A stretch of 64,000 nt of DNA, from positions 186,001-250,000 of the forward strand of contig NZ_BJUB01000003.1 in NCBI RefSeq assembly GCF_007989805.1, read 5' to 3'. This document shows, piece by piece, positions 1 to 8,602 of the stretch. Each line of letters opens with the position of its first letter. Position 1 is the stretch's first letter. Below the pieces are notes generated by a model. The model did no database searches. It worked only from the letters and a program-made list of their open reading frames with translations, and was not told the DNA's origin. Made by a program: the position numbers and the translations under genes. Origin of the DNA: Cellulomonas xylanilytica (GTDB lineage Bacteria > Actinomycetota > Actinomycetes > Actinomycetales > Cellulomonadaceae).

Positions 1-1
1 C

Positions 2-469
2 AACCTCTGGACCCACGTCCGCGGCCTGCGCGACGAGCGCGGCAGCACCGTGTTCCTCACGACGCACTACCTCGACGAGGCCGACGCCCTCTGCGACCGC
101 ATCCTCGTCATCGACCACGGGCAGATCGTCGCGCAGGGCTCGCCCGAGGACCTCAAGCAGCGGGTCAGCGGGGACGCGGTCCTGCTCAGCGCCGCACAGA
201 CCGCCGACGTCCCCCGCATCGCCGCGATCGCCGCCCAGCTGTCCGGCGCCGACGCACCCACCGTCGACGGCACGCTCGTCGAGGTCCGCGTCCCGGCGGG
301 CCGCACGCTGCTCGCCGGCCTGCTGCGGTCGCTGGACGCCGAGGGCATCGAGCTGGACGGCGTCGAGCTGCGCCGACCCACCCTCGACGACGTCTTCCTC
401 ACCCTGACCGGTCGATCCCTGCGCGACGGCGAGAGCCGGCAGGTCCCCACGGACGGAGCCGCAGCATGA
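2..469 (+). CDS. ABC transporter ATP-binding protein, C-terminal part (DrrA-like)
   Basis: The gene enters from the left edge, so its Walker A, signature and Walker B regions are outside the window. What remains begins just before the H-loop (TTHYLDEAD, codons 17-25 of the visible part) and runs into the C-terminal extension with RRPTLDDVFLTLTGR, typical of daunorubicin-type (DrrA) ATPases of the ABC-2 exporter class. The ATPase would power export through the permease encoded next; the two reading frames overlap by 4 bases (ATGA), which indicates translational coupling. The exported substrate cannot be read from the sequence. The family assignment is secure; the true start is not visible. Confidence 0.9.
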   Translation, partial: NLWTHVRGLRDERGSTVFLTTHYLDEADALCDRILVIDHGQIVAQGSPEDLKQRVSGDAVLLSAAQTADVPRIAAIAAQLSGADAPTVDGTLVEVRVPAGRTLLAGLLRSLDAEGIELDGVELRRPTLDDVFLTLTGRSLRDGESRQVPTDGAAA

Positions 470-1281
470 GCGCCACCACCGCGACGTCGCCCACCGTCAC
501 CGACGAGCAGGGCACCCGGAGCACGTTCGTCCGCGACGCGCTCACGGTCTTCCGGCGCGCCATGCGGATCTCGCTGCGCAACCCCGTGTGGGCCGTCATG
601 GGCCTGCTCCAGCCGGTGCTCTACCTGTCGCTGTTCGGTCCGCTGCTCGAGCCGCTCGCTCCCTCGCTGGGAGCGACCAACGCCTACCAGCTCTTCGTCC
701 CGGGCCTGCTCGTCCAGCTCGGCATGTTCGGGGCCCTGTTCGTCGGCTTCGGCCTCATCGGCGAGTGGCGCGACGGGGTCATCGAGGCCGAGCGCGTCAG
801 TCCGGCACCCCGGTCCGCGCTCGTGGTCGGACGTGTGCTCCGCGACGTCATCGTCGTCGCCGTGCAGGGCGTGGTCCTCGTGTCCGTGGCGTTCCTGTTC
901 GGGCTCGAGGCGCCGTTCTGGGGGATCGTGCTCGGCATCGTCACCGCCGCCCTGCTCGCCGCCGCGTTCGCCTCGGCGTCCTACGCCGTCGCGCTGACGC
1001 TCAAGAGCGAGGACGCCCTGGCGCCGCTGATGAACGGGGTCGCCCTCCCGCTGCTGCTGCTGTCCGGGATCCTGCTGCCCATCACCGCCGCCTCGGCACC
1101 GGCCTGGCTCAACACGCTGTCGAACCTCAACCCGATCAAGCACGTGGTCTCGGGCATCCGCGCCCAGTTCGACGGCGCCATCGGCAGCTCCACCGCGCTC
1201 TGGGGCTCCGCGCTGACCATCGTGCTCGCCGCCGTGGGCCTCTGGTTCGGCGCACGCACGTTCAAGCGCGAGGACGGCTGA
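466..1281 (+). CDS. ABC-2 type transporter permease (DrrB-like)
   Basis: A 271-residue integral membrane protein with about six hydrophobic segments, beginning around residues 45-70. It contains the ABC-2 family pattern with a central EWRDGVIEAERVSP loop and a C-terminal NLNPIKHVVSGIRAQF stretch like those of DrrB and NodJ permeases. It follows the ATPase with an ATGA overlap, so the two form a one-ATPase, one-permease exporter for a drug or lipid-like molecule. The start is fixed by this overlap. Length is normal for the family. No regulator is visible because the upstream gene is cut by the window edge. Confidence 0.92.
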   Translation: MSATTATSPTVTDEQGTRSTFVRDALTVFRRAMRISLRNPVWAVMGLLQPVLYLSLFGPLLEPLAPSLGATNAYQLFVPGLLVQLGMFGALFVGFGLIGEWRDGVIEAERVSPAPRSALVVGRVLRDVIVVAVQGVVLVSVAFLFGLEAPFWGIVLGIVTAALLAAAFASASYAVALTLKSEDALAPLMNGVALPLLLLSGILLPITAASAPAWLNTLSNLNPIKHVVSGIRAQFDGAIGSSTALWGSALTIVLAAVGLWFGARTFKREDG

Positions 1282-1290
1282 CACCACGCA

Positions 1291-1326
1291 CGACGGCCGC
1301 GCCCCCGGCAGGGAGCGCGGCCGTCG
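1291..1326. terminator. Bidirectional hairpin terminator between convergent genes
   Basis: A perfect 12-bp inverted repeat (1291-1302 with 1315-1326, arms cgacggccgcgc and gcgcggccgtcg) with a 12-base loop lies between the ABC permease stop (1281) and the stop of the convergent DivIVA-domain gene (1345). There is no clear T-run, as is usual in very GC-rich actinobacteria. It probably terminates transcription from both sides. Confidence 0.7.
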
Positions 1327-1344
1327 TCGGCGTCGGGACCCGGC

Positions 1345-1899
1345 CTACTCGACCCCGAGAAGCACCTCGACCGCGCGGGACAGGAACGCGTCCACCGGGC
1401 CCTCGGCGTACGCGTTGTGGCCCTTGCGGCGGCGGAACGTCGCCGACCGGACCTCGGCCGCCGACAGGGGCGTGCCCTTGTCGAAGTAGGCGACGAGCCG
1501 CTGGCACAGGTCGTCGACGTCCGCCGGCTCGTAGCCCTGCTGGCGGCCCTCGGGGGGCGCGAACCGGTCCCCGTCGGGACGGCCCAGACGCCCGTACAGC
1601 GTGCGGGCCTGCTCGCTCAGGTGGTCCATCCAGCCCTGCTGACCCTGCGTCGCGATGAACTCCGCGCGGGAGCGGGCCACGAACGCGGCCTCGAGCCGGT
1701 CGAGGGCAGCGTCGACCGCTGCGGTCACGTAGCCGCCGCGGACCATGTCGAACGCGACGCTGCGGACGTCCTTGCTGGCCAGGGCCGAGGCGGGGCCCTG
1801 CTCGTAGACGGCTCGTGCGTGGGCGAAGAAGTCGTCGACCTCGTCGGGGTCGTACCCCTGCTTCAGACCGGAGACGGTCCGGAACATCCCGTCACTCAC
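1345..1899 (-). CDS. DivIVA-domain protein with two DivI1A-type repeats
   Basis: A 184-residue protein starting at GTG 1899, which overlaps the rlmN stop (GTGA). It carries two copies of the short DivIVA-like motif: [20 protein letters not shown] near residues 6-25 and a second around residues 115-130 with [20 protein letters not shown] third weaker copy near the C-terminus reads [19 protein letters not shown]. Such motif repeats occur in small actinobacterial proteins of unknown role; DivIVA itself marks cell poles and septa. No long coiled coil is evident, so a scaffold role like true Wag31/DivIVA is unlikely. It is translationally coupled to rlmN. Function unknown; membership in the DivI1A-repeat group is well supported. 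Confidence 0.82.
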   Translation of the reverse strand: MSDGMFRTVSGLKQGYDPDEVDDFFAHARAVYEQGPASALASKDVRSVAFDMVRGGYVTAAVDAALDRLEAAFVARSRAEFIATQGQQGWMDHLSEQARTLYGRLGRPDGDRFAPPEGRQQGYEPADVDDLCQRLVAYFDKGTPLSAAEVRSATFRRRKGHNAYAEGPVDAFLSRAVEVLLGVE

Positions 1900-3023
1900 T
1901 CGTCCTCCTCCGCTGCCAGCTGTCCGCAGGCGCCGTCGATCTCGCTGCCGCGCGTGTCCCGGATCGTCGTCGGGATCCCGTGCGCACGCAAGCGTGCCAT
2001 GAACTCCTGCTCGACCCGCGGATCGCTCGCGGTCCACTTCGAGCCCGGCGTCGGGTTCAGCGGGATCGGGTTGCAGTGCACCCAGCCGCGGCCGCGGGCG
2101 TTGAGCTTCTCCCCCAGGAGGTCCGCACGCCACGCGTGGTCGTTGATGTCCCGGATGAGCGCGTACTCGATGGAGACGCGCCGGCCGGTGACCTCGAAGT
2201 AGCGGTGCGCGGAGTCCAGCGCCTCGTCGACGCTCCACCGGGTGTTCACCGGCACCAGCTCGCTGCGCAGCTCGTCGTCCGGCGCGTGCAGGGACAGCGC
2301 GAGGGTCACCGGGATGCCCTCCTTCGCCAGGCGGTCCATCGCCGGCACCATCCCGACGGTCGACACGGTGACGTTGCGCGCCGACATGCCCAGCCCGTCC
2401 GGCGCCGGCGCCACCAGGCGCCGCACCGTCTCCATCACGGACTTGTAGTTGGCCAGCGGCTCCCCCATGCCCATGAACACCACGTTGCTCAGGCGGGTGG
2501 GGCCGCCGGGCACCTCGCCGTCCGCCAACGAACGTGCTGCCGCCCGCACCTGCTCGACGATCTCCGCGGTCGACAGGTTCCGCGTCAGGCCCAGCTGGCC
2601 GGTCGCGCAGAACGAGCACGCGAGGCCGCAGCCGGCCTGGCTCGAGACGCACAGCGTGGTGCGGTTGGCGTACCGCATCAGCACGGACTCGACCTTGGCG
2701 CCGTCGAACAGGTGCCACAGCGTCTTGACCGTGGTGCCCTTGTCGGCGGTCTGGGTGCGGTGCGCCGTGAGCAGCTGCGGGAACAGGCCCTCGACCAGCT
2801 TGTCGCGCGTCGCCTTCGGCAGGTCCGTCATCAGGGCCGGGTCGTTGGTGAGGTGCGTGAAGTAGTGCGTCGCCAGCTGCTTGGCGCGGAACGGCTTCTC
2901 ACCGAGCTCGGTGACGGCCTCGACCCGCTGCTCGGGCGTGAGGTCGACGAAGTGCTTGGGCGGCTTGCCCCGAGGTCCCCGGCTGGGCGAGGACAGGTCG
3001 AGGCGCACGGGTGTACCGGTCAT
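1896..3023 (-). CDS. rlmN: 23S rRNA (adenine2503-C2)/tRNA methyltransferase RlmN
   Basis: A 375-residue radical SAM enzyme that methylates C2 of A2503 in 23S rRNA (and A37 of some tRNAs). The 4Fe-4S ligand motif is C132-GLA-C136-SF-C139. The family's two catalytic cysteines are represented by C125 or a neighbour and by C366 in DGACGQL near the C-terminus. GGE-like SAM contacts are seen in [13 protein letters not shown]. The start is an ATG at 3023. It lies downstream of cdsA in the usual actinobacterial order and its stop overlaps the start of the DivIVA-domain gene. Length and motifs are full and normal. Confidence 0.97.
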   Translation of the reverse strand: MTGTPVRLDLSSPSRGPRGKPPKHFVDLTPEQRVEAVTELGEKPFRAKQLATHYFTHLTNDPALMTDLPKATRDKLVEGLFPQLLTAHRTQTADKGTTVKTLWHLFDGAKVESVLMRYANRTTLCVSSQAGCGLACSFCATGQLGLTRNLSTAEIVEQVRAAARSLADGEVPGGPTRLSNVVFMGMGEPLANYKSVMETVRRLVAPAPDGLGMSARNVTVSTVGMVPAMDRLAKEGIPVTLALSLHAPDDELRSELVPVNTRWSVDEALDSAHRYFEVTGRRVSIEYALIRDINDHAWRADLLGEKLNARGRGWVHCNPIPLNPTPGSKWTASDPRVEQEFMARLRAHGIPTTIRDTRGSEIDGACGQLAAEEDE

Positions 3024-3065
3024 GCCAGGTACCCCCTCTCGGGTAGGGCTGCGACGAAAGCAGGG

Positions 3066-3908
3066 TCAGGCGGGCTGGAACACCGTGAGGACGACGTACA
3101 CGGCGGGGGCGGTCAGGACGAGCGAGTCGAGGCGGTCCAGCAGGCCGCCGTGGCCCGGCACCAGCCGGCCCATGTCCTTGAGCTCGAGGTCCCGCTTGAG
3201 CATCGACTCCGCGAGGTCCCCGAGCGTCGCGGTGACCACCGTGGCGAGCCCCAGGATCACGCCGACCAGCGGCTCCCCGCCGAACGCGAGCTGCACACCC
3301 ACCACACCCACCACGCACGCCAGGATCAACGAGCCGGCCAGACCCTCCCAGGTCTTCTTCGGGCTCACGGACGGGGCGAGCGGGTGCCTGCCGAGCAGGA
3401 CGCCGACGGTGTAGCCACCGACGTCGCTGGCGACGCACAGCAGGATGAAGAGCATCACGCGGGACGCGCCGTCCGGCTCCGCGAGCAGCAGCATGACGAA
3501 GCCGCCGAGGAACGGCAGGTACGCCGCCGCGAACGCACCCGCGGTCGCGTCGCGCAGCGCCGGCTGGCCGCTCCCGTCGAGCACGCGCCACACGACGACA
3601 CCGCCGACGGTCAGCATGAACGCGACGAACAGCGCCTCCGGTCCCGCCGTGTAGGCGGACACGAGGATGCCGATCGAGCCGACCAGCAGCGGGAGCAGCG
3701 GCAGGTGGATGTTGCGCCGGGTGAACGCCTGCGCCAGCTCCCACAGGCCCGCGCTCACCGCCAGGACGGCGACGACCGCGAAGGCCTCCTTGCGGATGAA
3801 CAGCGACGCGACCACCGCCACGAGCATGGCGACGCCGACGACGATCGCGACCGGGAGGTCACGACCGGGGCGGGGGGTCCGGGTGGCGGCGATGGCTGTC
3901 TGGCTCAT
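3066..3908 (-). CDS. cdsA: Phosphatidate cytidylyltransferase
   Basis: A 280-residue polytopic membrane protein that makes CDP-diacylglycerol from phosphatidic acid and CTP, the branch point of phospholipid synthesis. Eight or so hydrophobic segments fill residues 20-275. The C-terminal CdsA signature is present, with GDLAESMLKRDLELKDMG followed by PGHGGLLDRLDSL (catalytic acidic residues and the H-GG-LDR-DS pattern). Its ATG overlaps the frr stop by one base (ATGA-type junction), so it is coupled to ribosome recycling factor as in many actinobacteria. Confidence 0.97.
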   Translation of the reverse strand: MSQTAIAATRTPRPGRDLPVAIVVGVAMLVAVVASLFIRKEAFAVVAVLAVSAGLWELAQAFTRRNIHLPLLPLLVGSIGILVSAYTAGPEALFVAFMLTVGGVVVWRVLDGSGQPALRDATAGAFAAAYLPFLGGFVMLLLAEPDGASRVMLFILLCVASDVGGYTVGVLLGRHPLAPSVSPKKTWEGLAGSLILACVVGVVGVQLAFGGEPLVGVILGLATVVTATLGDLAESMLKRDLELKDMGRLVPGHGGLLDRLDSLVLTAPAVYVVLTVFQPA

Positions 3909-4465
3909 CAGACCTCGAGGAGCTCGTTCTCCTTGGACGCGAGCAGGTGGTCGATGAGGTCCACGTGCTTCTTCGTCAGGGACTCGAGCTCCTTCTCGGC
4001 ACGCCCGACCTCGTCCTCACCGGCCTCGCCGTCCTTGACGATGCGGTCCAGCTCCTCCTTGGCACGGCGGCGCACGTTGCGCACCGAGATGCGGGCGTCC
4101 TCCGCCTTCGTCTTGGCGAGCTTGACGAAGTCCTTGCGGCGCTCCTGCGTGAGGGCGGGCAGCACGATGCGGATGACGTTGCCGTCGTTGGTCGGGTTGA
4201 CGCCCAGGTCCGAGTCGCGCAGCGCCTTCTCGATCGCGGCGGTCGACGACTTGTCGAACGGCGAGACGAGGATCGTGCGCGCCTCGGTGACGTTGAACGA
4301 CGCCAGCTGCTGCAGCGGCGTCGGGGCGCCGTAGTAGTCGACGAACACCTTGGAGAACATCGCGGCGTTCGCCCGACCCGTGCGGATCGTCGAGAAGTCC
4401 TCCTTGGCGACCTCGACGGCCTTGTCCATCTTCTCTTCAGCCTCGAAGAGGGTCTCGTCGATCAC
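3908..4465 (-). CDS. frr: Ribosome recycling factor
   Basis: A 185-residue protein, the standard RRF length. It splits post-termination ribosomes together with EF-G. The N-terminus [20 protein letters not shown], the conserved [24 protein letters not shown] and the C-terminal [17 protein letters not shown] segments are all present. It sits between pyrH and cdsA, 52 bases after pyrH. Start ATG 4465 is preceded by a good ribosome-binding site (GGAG). Confidence 0.98.
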   Translation of the reverse strand: MIDETLFEAEEKMDKAVEVAKEDFSTIRTGRANAAMFSKVFVDYYGAPTPLQQLASFNVTEARTILVSPFDKSSTAAIEKALRDSDLGVNPTNDGNVIRIVLPALTQERRKDFVKLAKTKAEDARISVRNVRRRAKEELDRIVKDGEAGEDEVGRAEKELESLTKKHVDLIDHLLASKENELLEV

Positions 4466-4517
4466 CGGAGCTCCTTCGTGTCGTCAGTTCAGGGTCGTGC
4501 GTCCAGCGTCAGCACCG

Positions 4518-5261
4518 TCAGCTGGCCGTGATCAGCGTGCCGATCTTCTCACCCTGCAGCGCCCGCGTGACGTTCCCGGCCTCCTCGAGGCCGAACACGC
4601 GCATGCGCACGTCGTTGTCCCGGCACAGGCTGAGCGCCGAGCCGTCCATGACGCCCAGGTCGTTGACGAGCGCGTCGGTGTAGGTCAGGTGGTCCAGCTT
4701 GACCGCGTCCGGGTCCGTCCGCGGGTCTGCGGAGTACACCCCGTCGACCCCGTTCTTGCCCATGAGGACCTCGTGGCAGTGCGTCTCCAGGGCGCGCTGG
4801 ACGCTGACCGTGTCCGTCGAGAAGTACGGCATGCCCGCGCCCGCGCCGAAGATGACGACGCGGCCCTTCTCCAGGTGCCGGATGGCACGCAGCGGGATGT
4901 ACGGCTCGGCCACCTGACCCATCGCGATCGCGGTCTGCACGCGGGTGCTCACGCCGGCCTGCTCGAGGAAGTCCTGGAGCGCCAGGCAGTTCATCACCGT
5001 GCCCAGCATGCCCATGTAGTCGGCACGCGCACGGTCGAGGCCGCGCTGCGAGAGCTCGGCGCCGCGGAAGAAGTTGCCACCGCCGACGACGATCGCCACC
5101 TGCACACCCGCCCGGACCGCGACGGCGATCTCGGCGGCGACGCGCTGGACGACGTCCGCCGCGAGGCCGACGTCACCGCCCCCGAACGTCTCGCCGGACA
5201 GCTTGAGCAGGACGCGCCGGTCCGGCGCCGCTCCGCGGGTCGACTCGGGGTCCAGGGTCAC
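4518..5261 (-). CDS. pyrH: UMP kinase
   Basis: A 247-residue amino-acid-kinase-fold enzyme that phosphorylates UMP to UDP. The start is taken as GTG 5261, with GGAGG 4 bases upstream; the open frame extends 26 codons further but that part overlaps the strong tsf terminator. Motifs include [12 protein letters not shown] at the N-terminus, [11 protein letters not shown] for nucleotide binding, and the C-terminal [13 protein letters not shown]. It lies between tsf and frr as in most bacteria. Confidence 0.96.
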   Translation of the reverse strand: MTLDPESTRGAAPDRRVLLKLSGETFGGGDVGLAADVVQRVAAEIAVAVRAGVQVAIVVGGGNFFRGAELSQRGLDRARADYMGMLGTVMNCLALQDFLEQAGVSTRVQTAIAMGQVAEPYIPLRAIRHLEKGRVVIFGAGAGMPYFSTDTVSVQRALETHCHEVLMGKNGVDGVYSADPRTDPDAVKLDHLTYTDALVNDLGVMDGSALSLCRDNDVRMRVFGLEEAGNVTRALQGEKIGTLITAS

Positions 5262-5294
5262 GGTGCCTCCACGAGAGTTGGATCGGGCTGGTTG

Positions 5295-5334
5295 CGACGG
5301 TGGCCCCGACCCCGCAGGGCCGGGGCCACCGTCG
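5295..5334 (-). terminator. Strong hairpin terminator after tsf
   Basis: A 14-bp perfect inverted repeat (5295-5308 with 5321-5334, 12-base loop) begins 11 bases beyond the tsf stop codon. It should end most rpsB-tsf transcripts, so pyrH is likely transcribed by read-through or from its own promoter. No U-tract follows, typical of GC-rich actinobacterial terminators. Confidence 0.75.
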
Positions 5335-5345
5335 ATCACCTGAGG

Positions 5346-6191
5346 TCAGGCTCCCACGCGGTAACGGACGAAGCCCGTCAGCGTGCCGCCGGACTCGGCG
5401 AGGACCTGGGCGACCGTCTTCTTGTTGTCCTTGGCGAACGCCTGCTCGAGCAGGACGTTCTCCTTGAAGAAGCCGTTCAGGCGGCCCTCGATGATCTTCG
5501 GCAGCGCGGCCTCGGGCTTGCCCTCGTTGCGGGCCGTCTCCTCGGCGATGTGGCGCTCGTTGGCGACGACGTCGGCGGAGACCTCCTCGCGCGTGAGGTA
5601 CGTGGGCGAGAACGCCGCGATGTGGGTCGCGATGTCGCGGGCCACGCCGGCACCGGCCGCGTCGGTCGCGACGAGCACGCCGACCTGCGGGGGCAGGTCC
5701 TTGCTGACCTTGTGCAGGTAGACCTCGACGTGCTCGCCGGCCACGCGGGCCAGGCGGCGCACGACGACGCGCTCACCCAGGGTGGCGGCCGTCTCGTCGA
5801 CGATCGTCTGGACGCTCGTGCCGTCGACCTCGGTGGCCAGCAGCGCGTCCGCGTCGCGGGCCGGCGAGTCGACCGCGGCCGCGAGGACGCGGTCCGCCAG
5901 CGCGATGAAGTTCGGGCTCTTGGCGACGAAGTCCGTCTCCGAGTTGACCTCGACGAGCACGCCCGTCTGGCCCTCGCCGTCGGCCGTCGGGCCGACGTGA
6001 GCGGCGACGAGGCCGTCCGAGGCCGCGCGGCCCTCACGCTTGCCGACGCCCTTGAGGCCCTTGACCCGGATGAGCTCGAGCGCCTTCTCGGAGTCGCCCT
6101 CGGCCTCCTCGAGCGCCTTCTTGACGTCCATCATTCCGGCACCGGTCTTCTCGCGCAGCGCCTTGATGTCTGCGAGCGAGTAGTTCGCCAT
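5346..6191 (-). CDS. tsf: Translation elongation factor Ts
   Basis: A 281-residue EF-Ts, the nucleotide exchange factor of EF-Tu. The start ATG 6191 gives the standard N-terminus MANYSLADIKALREKTGAG; a longer frame upstream is antisense noise. The TGAGMMDVKKALEEAEGD contact region and the core GVLVEVNSETDFVAKS are intact. It follows rpsB by 109 bases that contain a hairpin, and is followed by a strong terminator. Confidence 0.98.
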   Translation of the reverse strand: MANYSLADIKALREKTGAGMMDVKKALEEAEGDSEKALELIRVKGLKGVGKREGRAASDGLVAAHVGPTADGEGQTGVLVEVNSETDFVAKSPNFIALADRVLAAAVDSPARDADALLATEVDGTSVQTIVDETAATLGERVVVRRLARVAGEHVEVYLHKVSKDLPPQVGVLVATDAAGAGVARDIATHIAAFSPTYLTREEVSADVVANERHIAEETARNEGKPEAALPKIIEGRLNGFFKENVLLEQAFAKDNKKTVAQVLAESGGTLTGFVRYRVGA

Positions 6192-6257
6192 CAGTCGTGT
6201 CCGTTCCTCGTGTGTCGTGACGTTGGTGGGGACCGCAACGGGTCCGGTGACGTGCCG

Positions 6258-6294
6258 CGGTGCCGGCGGTCCCGTGCGGGGACCACCGGCACCG
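6258..6294 (-). terminator. Hairpin between rpsB and tsf (attenuator or processing site)
   Basis: A 16-bp inverted repeat with a single mismatch (6258-6273 with 6279-6294, 5-base loop) starts 6 bases after the rpsB stop. Because tsf needs rpsB transcription in most bacteria, it may act as a partial terminator or RNA-processing element that sets the S2:EF-Ts ratio (inference). Confidence 0.6.
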
Positions 6295-6300
6295 GCAGGA

Positions 6301-7341
6301 TCACTTGGAGTCGGCGTCGCCCTCGGTGGCGGCCGGCTCGGCTGCCTCGGTCTGGACGTCCTCGGCGACCTCGGTCGCGGCGGACTCGACGTCCTCTGCG
6401 ACAGCCTCGGTCGCGACCTCGTCGGCCACGGCCTCGGTGACGGCCTCCTCGGCGACCGTCTCGGTGGCGGCCTCGTCGGCGGCGACCTCCTCGGCGATCT
6501 CGGTCTTCGCCTCGGCGACCTCGGCGGTGGCGTCGGCGGCGACCGCGGTGCCGGCCAGGTCGGCCTCGGCACCGGCGAGCAGCTCGCGCTCCCACTCGGC
6601 GAGGGGCTCGGCGTCGGCCGGCGCACCCTCGGCGGCCGCGGTGCGACCCGAGTGGCGCTTCAGCAGACCGTCGGCGGCCGCGTCCGCGATGACGCGGGTC
6701 AGCAGCTGGACGGCGCGGATCGCGTCGTCGTTGCCCGGGATCGGGTAGTCGACGACGTCGGGGTCGCAGTTGGTGTCCAGGATCGCGACGACCGGGATGC
6801 CGAGCTTGCGCGCCTCGTTGACCGCGAGGTGCTCCTTGTTGGTGTCCACGATCCACACGGCCGAGGGGACCTTGGCCATGTCACGGATGCCACCGAGCGT
6901 CTTGGCCAGCTTGTCCTTCTCGCGGCGCAGGACGAGCAGCTCCTTCTTCGTGAGGTTGGAGCCCGCCACGTCGTCGAAGTCGATCTGCTCGAGCTCCTTG
7001 AGGCGCTGGAGACGCTTGTGCACCGTGCTGAAGTTGGTGAGCATGCCACCGAGCCAGCGCTGGTTGACGTAGGGCATGCCGACGCGGGCGGCCTGGTCGG
7101 CGACCGGCTCCTGCGCCTGCTTCTTGGTGCCGACGAACAGGATCGTGCCACCGTGCGCGACGGTCTGGCTCACGAAGTCGTAGGCGTTGTCGATGTACGA
7201 CAGCGACTGCTGCAGGTCGACGATGTAGATGCCGTTGCGCTCGGTGAAGATGAAGCGCTTCATCTTGGGGTTCCAGCGGCGGGTCTGGTGCCCGAAGTGG
7301 ACACCGCTCTCGAGCAGCTGGCGCATGGTCACGACGGCCAT
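6301..7341 (-). CDS. rpsB: 30S ribosomal protein S2 with long acidic C-terminal tail
   Basis: A 346-residue S2. The ATG at 7341 has GGAAGGA 6 bases upstream and gives the standard start [19 protein letters not shown]. The S2 core (about residues 1-232, ending LLKRHSG) includes [11 protein letters not shown] and the GTKKQAQ region. It is followed by about 114 residues made almost only of Ala, Glu, Val, Thr and Asp, with an imperfect repeat of the type VAxEAVTE. E. coli S2 has 241 residues; tails occur in other actinobacteria but this one is long. Its function is unknown. It is the first gene of the rpsB-tsf unit. Confidence 0.97.
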   Translation of the reverse strand: MAVVTMRQLLESGVHFGHQTRRWNPKMKRFIFTERNGIYIVDLQQSLSYIDNAYDFVSQTVAHGGTILFVGTKKQAQEPVADQAARVGMPYVNQRWLGGMLTNFSTVHKRLQRLKELEQIDFDDVAGSNLTKKELLVLRREKDKLAKTLGGIRDMAKVPSAVWIVDTNKEHLAVNEARKLGIPVVAILDTNCDPDVVDYPIPGNDDAIRAVQLLTRVIADAAADGLLKRHSGRTAAAEGAPADAEPLAEWERELLAGAEADLAGTAVAADATAEVAEAKTEIAEEVAADEAATETVAEEAVTEAVADEVATEAVAEDVESAATEVAEDVQTEAAEPAATEGDADSK

Positions 7342-7767
7342 GGCACGTCCTTCCGGCGCGCACCGGCGGGTGCACGCGTCAAGGCGGACCCCGTTCCGGG
7401 CCCGCATCTCGGTTGTCGGCTCCGACCAGCTGGCCGGCGCCCCTGGCGTCATGTCGTCGCCCGCTCCGGTACCTGCCACGTGGGCAGGTGCTCGGACCGC
7501 TGCGGAGATCGACCCCGTCCTGGGCCGCGTCGGCGGTGAGGCCGACGGTCCGGTGATCGGGTGGATGACGCGCGAAGTCGACCGGTACGGACCGGTCGCA
7601 CCCGAAGTCTAACTGATCGCCGGTGCTGGTCCGCACCGCGCCGCCCGCGACGAGCCCAGCGCCACGCCCGCACGCCGAACCGACCACAGCCCACCCGCGG
7701 CGCCCGACCGTCCACGGACTCGTCCGGCACCGCCGCCGCCACGGCACGCACCCACAACCATCGCGCC
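7342..7767. promoter_or_regulatory. Divergent intergenic region rpsB / M23 peptidase
   Basis: 426 bases between the divergent starts of rpsB (7341, -) and the M23 gene (7768, +), with no convincing gene. It must hold the rpsB promoter and leader. Two inverted repeats stand out: gaccggt/accggtc at 7580-7586 and 7591-7597, and acctgcc/ggcaggt at 7471-7477 and 7483-7489. Either may be an operator or a leader hairpin for autogenous control of rpsB; I could not place a -10/-35 pair with confidence. Confidence 0.45.
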
Positions 7768-8316
7768 ATGACCCGACGACCTCTCGCCGCTCGCCTCGCC
7801 ACCGGGCTCGGCACCGCCGCCCTGCTGCTGACCCTGCTGGTCGCGGTCGCCGCGACCGGCTCGGCCGGACCTCCCGGTCCCCCACCACCGGCCGGCACCT
7901 ACCGACTGCCGCTCGCGGGGACGCCGGAGGTCGTCCGCGGCTTCGAGCGACCACCCGAGCGCTGGGCGGCCGGGCACCGCGGTGTCGACCTGCGCTCGAC
8001 CCCCGGCAACCAGGTGCTCTCCCCCGTGGCCGGCGTCGTCACCTTCGCGGGCGTCGTCGGCGGTCGACCGGTGGTGACGGTCACGGACACCGACGGGCGC
8101 CGGTCGACGGTCGAACCCCTGGTCCCCGCCGTCGGCGTCCGTGACGTCGTCGCCGCAGGAGCGCTCCTCGGGACGCTGGTCCACGAGGGCTCGCACTGCG
8201 CGCCGGCCGCGTGCCTGCACTGGGGCGTGCGGGTCGGGGACGACTACGTGGACCCGCTCAGCCTTCTCGCGGGCGCGGGGCCGGTGGTCCTGCTCCCCCT
8301 CGACCGCACCGGCTAG
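7768..8316 (+). CDS. M23 family metallopeptidase (secreted)
   Basis: A 182-residue protein with a positively charged start and a hydrophobic signal segment (residues 5-30), then a LytM/M23 domain that would cut peptidoglycan cross-bridges outside the cell. Zinc-ligand motifs are HRGVD (H..xxxD) and LHWGVR (second motif). In the second motif the usual HxH reads CLH: the first histidine is a cysteine, with a nearby SHC, as I believe is common in actinobacterial members. The ATG has no strong ribosome-binding site. An M23 gene at this place next to rpsB and whiG is conserved in Streptomyces. Confidence 0.85.
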   Translation: MTRRPLAARLATGLGTAALLLTLLVAVAATGSAGPPGPPPPAGTYRLPLAGTPEVVRGFERPPERWAAGHRGVDLRSTPGNQVLSPVAGVVTFAGVVGGRPVVTVTDTDGRRSTVEPLVPAVGVRDVVAAGALLGTLVHEGSHCAPAACLHWGVRVGDDYVDPLSLLAGAGPVVLLPLDRTG

Positions 8317-8340
8317 GACGCTCTGCGCCGAGCGCCTCCC

Positions 8341-8595
8341 GAGCTCCTCGGCCGAGGGGCAGCACGCTCGACAGCGTCGTGCACCGCGCCCCGCGCTGCT
8401 CGGCCGACGGGCGACGCACGCTCGACGGTGCGGTGCAACGTGCCGCGCTGCTCGGCCGACGGGCGACGCACGCTGGACGGTGCCGTGCACCGTGCCGCGC
8501 GCTGCTCGGTCGTCGATGCGCGTGCGCTCAACGGTGCCATGCTCTGTTCGGCTGACAGGGAGCCCGCTCTCGACGGCGCAGCGGACCGTGCCGCG
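8341..8595. repeat. Intergenic tandem repeat, about five ~53-bp units
   Basis: Five degenerate head-to-tail units fill the space between the convergent M23 and whiG genes. Units begin near 8341, 8395, 8447, 8501 and 8541 and are 40-55 bases long. The best pair (8395-8446 and 8447-8500) shares gctgctcggccgacgggcga and then a near-identical remainder; the outer units are more diverged. The unit length is not a fixed multiple of three and no ribosome-binding site is seen, so it does not look coding. Slippage or a repeated hairpin terminator are possible origins. Confidence 0.85.
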
Positions 8596-8602
8596 TGGTC
8601 GG

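Noticed and set aside
1408..4334. Plus-strand frames such as 1417-2202 and 1815-4334
   Set aside because: They are antisense to rlmN, cdsA and frr; no domain or ribosome-binding site supports them.
5262..5339. Longer pyrH start at ATG 5339
   Set aside because: It would run through the strong tsf terminator and adds 26 non-conserved residues; GTG 5261 has GGAGG and the family N-terminus.
7561..7767. 69-codon upstream extension of the M23 peptidase frame
   Set aside because: The extension is Arg/Pro/Thr-rich noise in the divergent promoter region; ATG 7768 puts the signal peptide at the N-terminus.
8341..8595. Possible CRISPR array
   Set aside because: Units are contiguous degenerate tandem repeats without unique spacers, and no cas genes are near.
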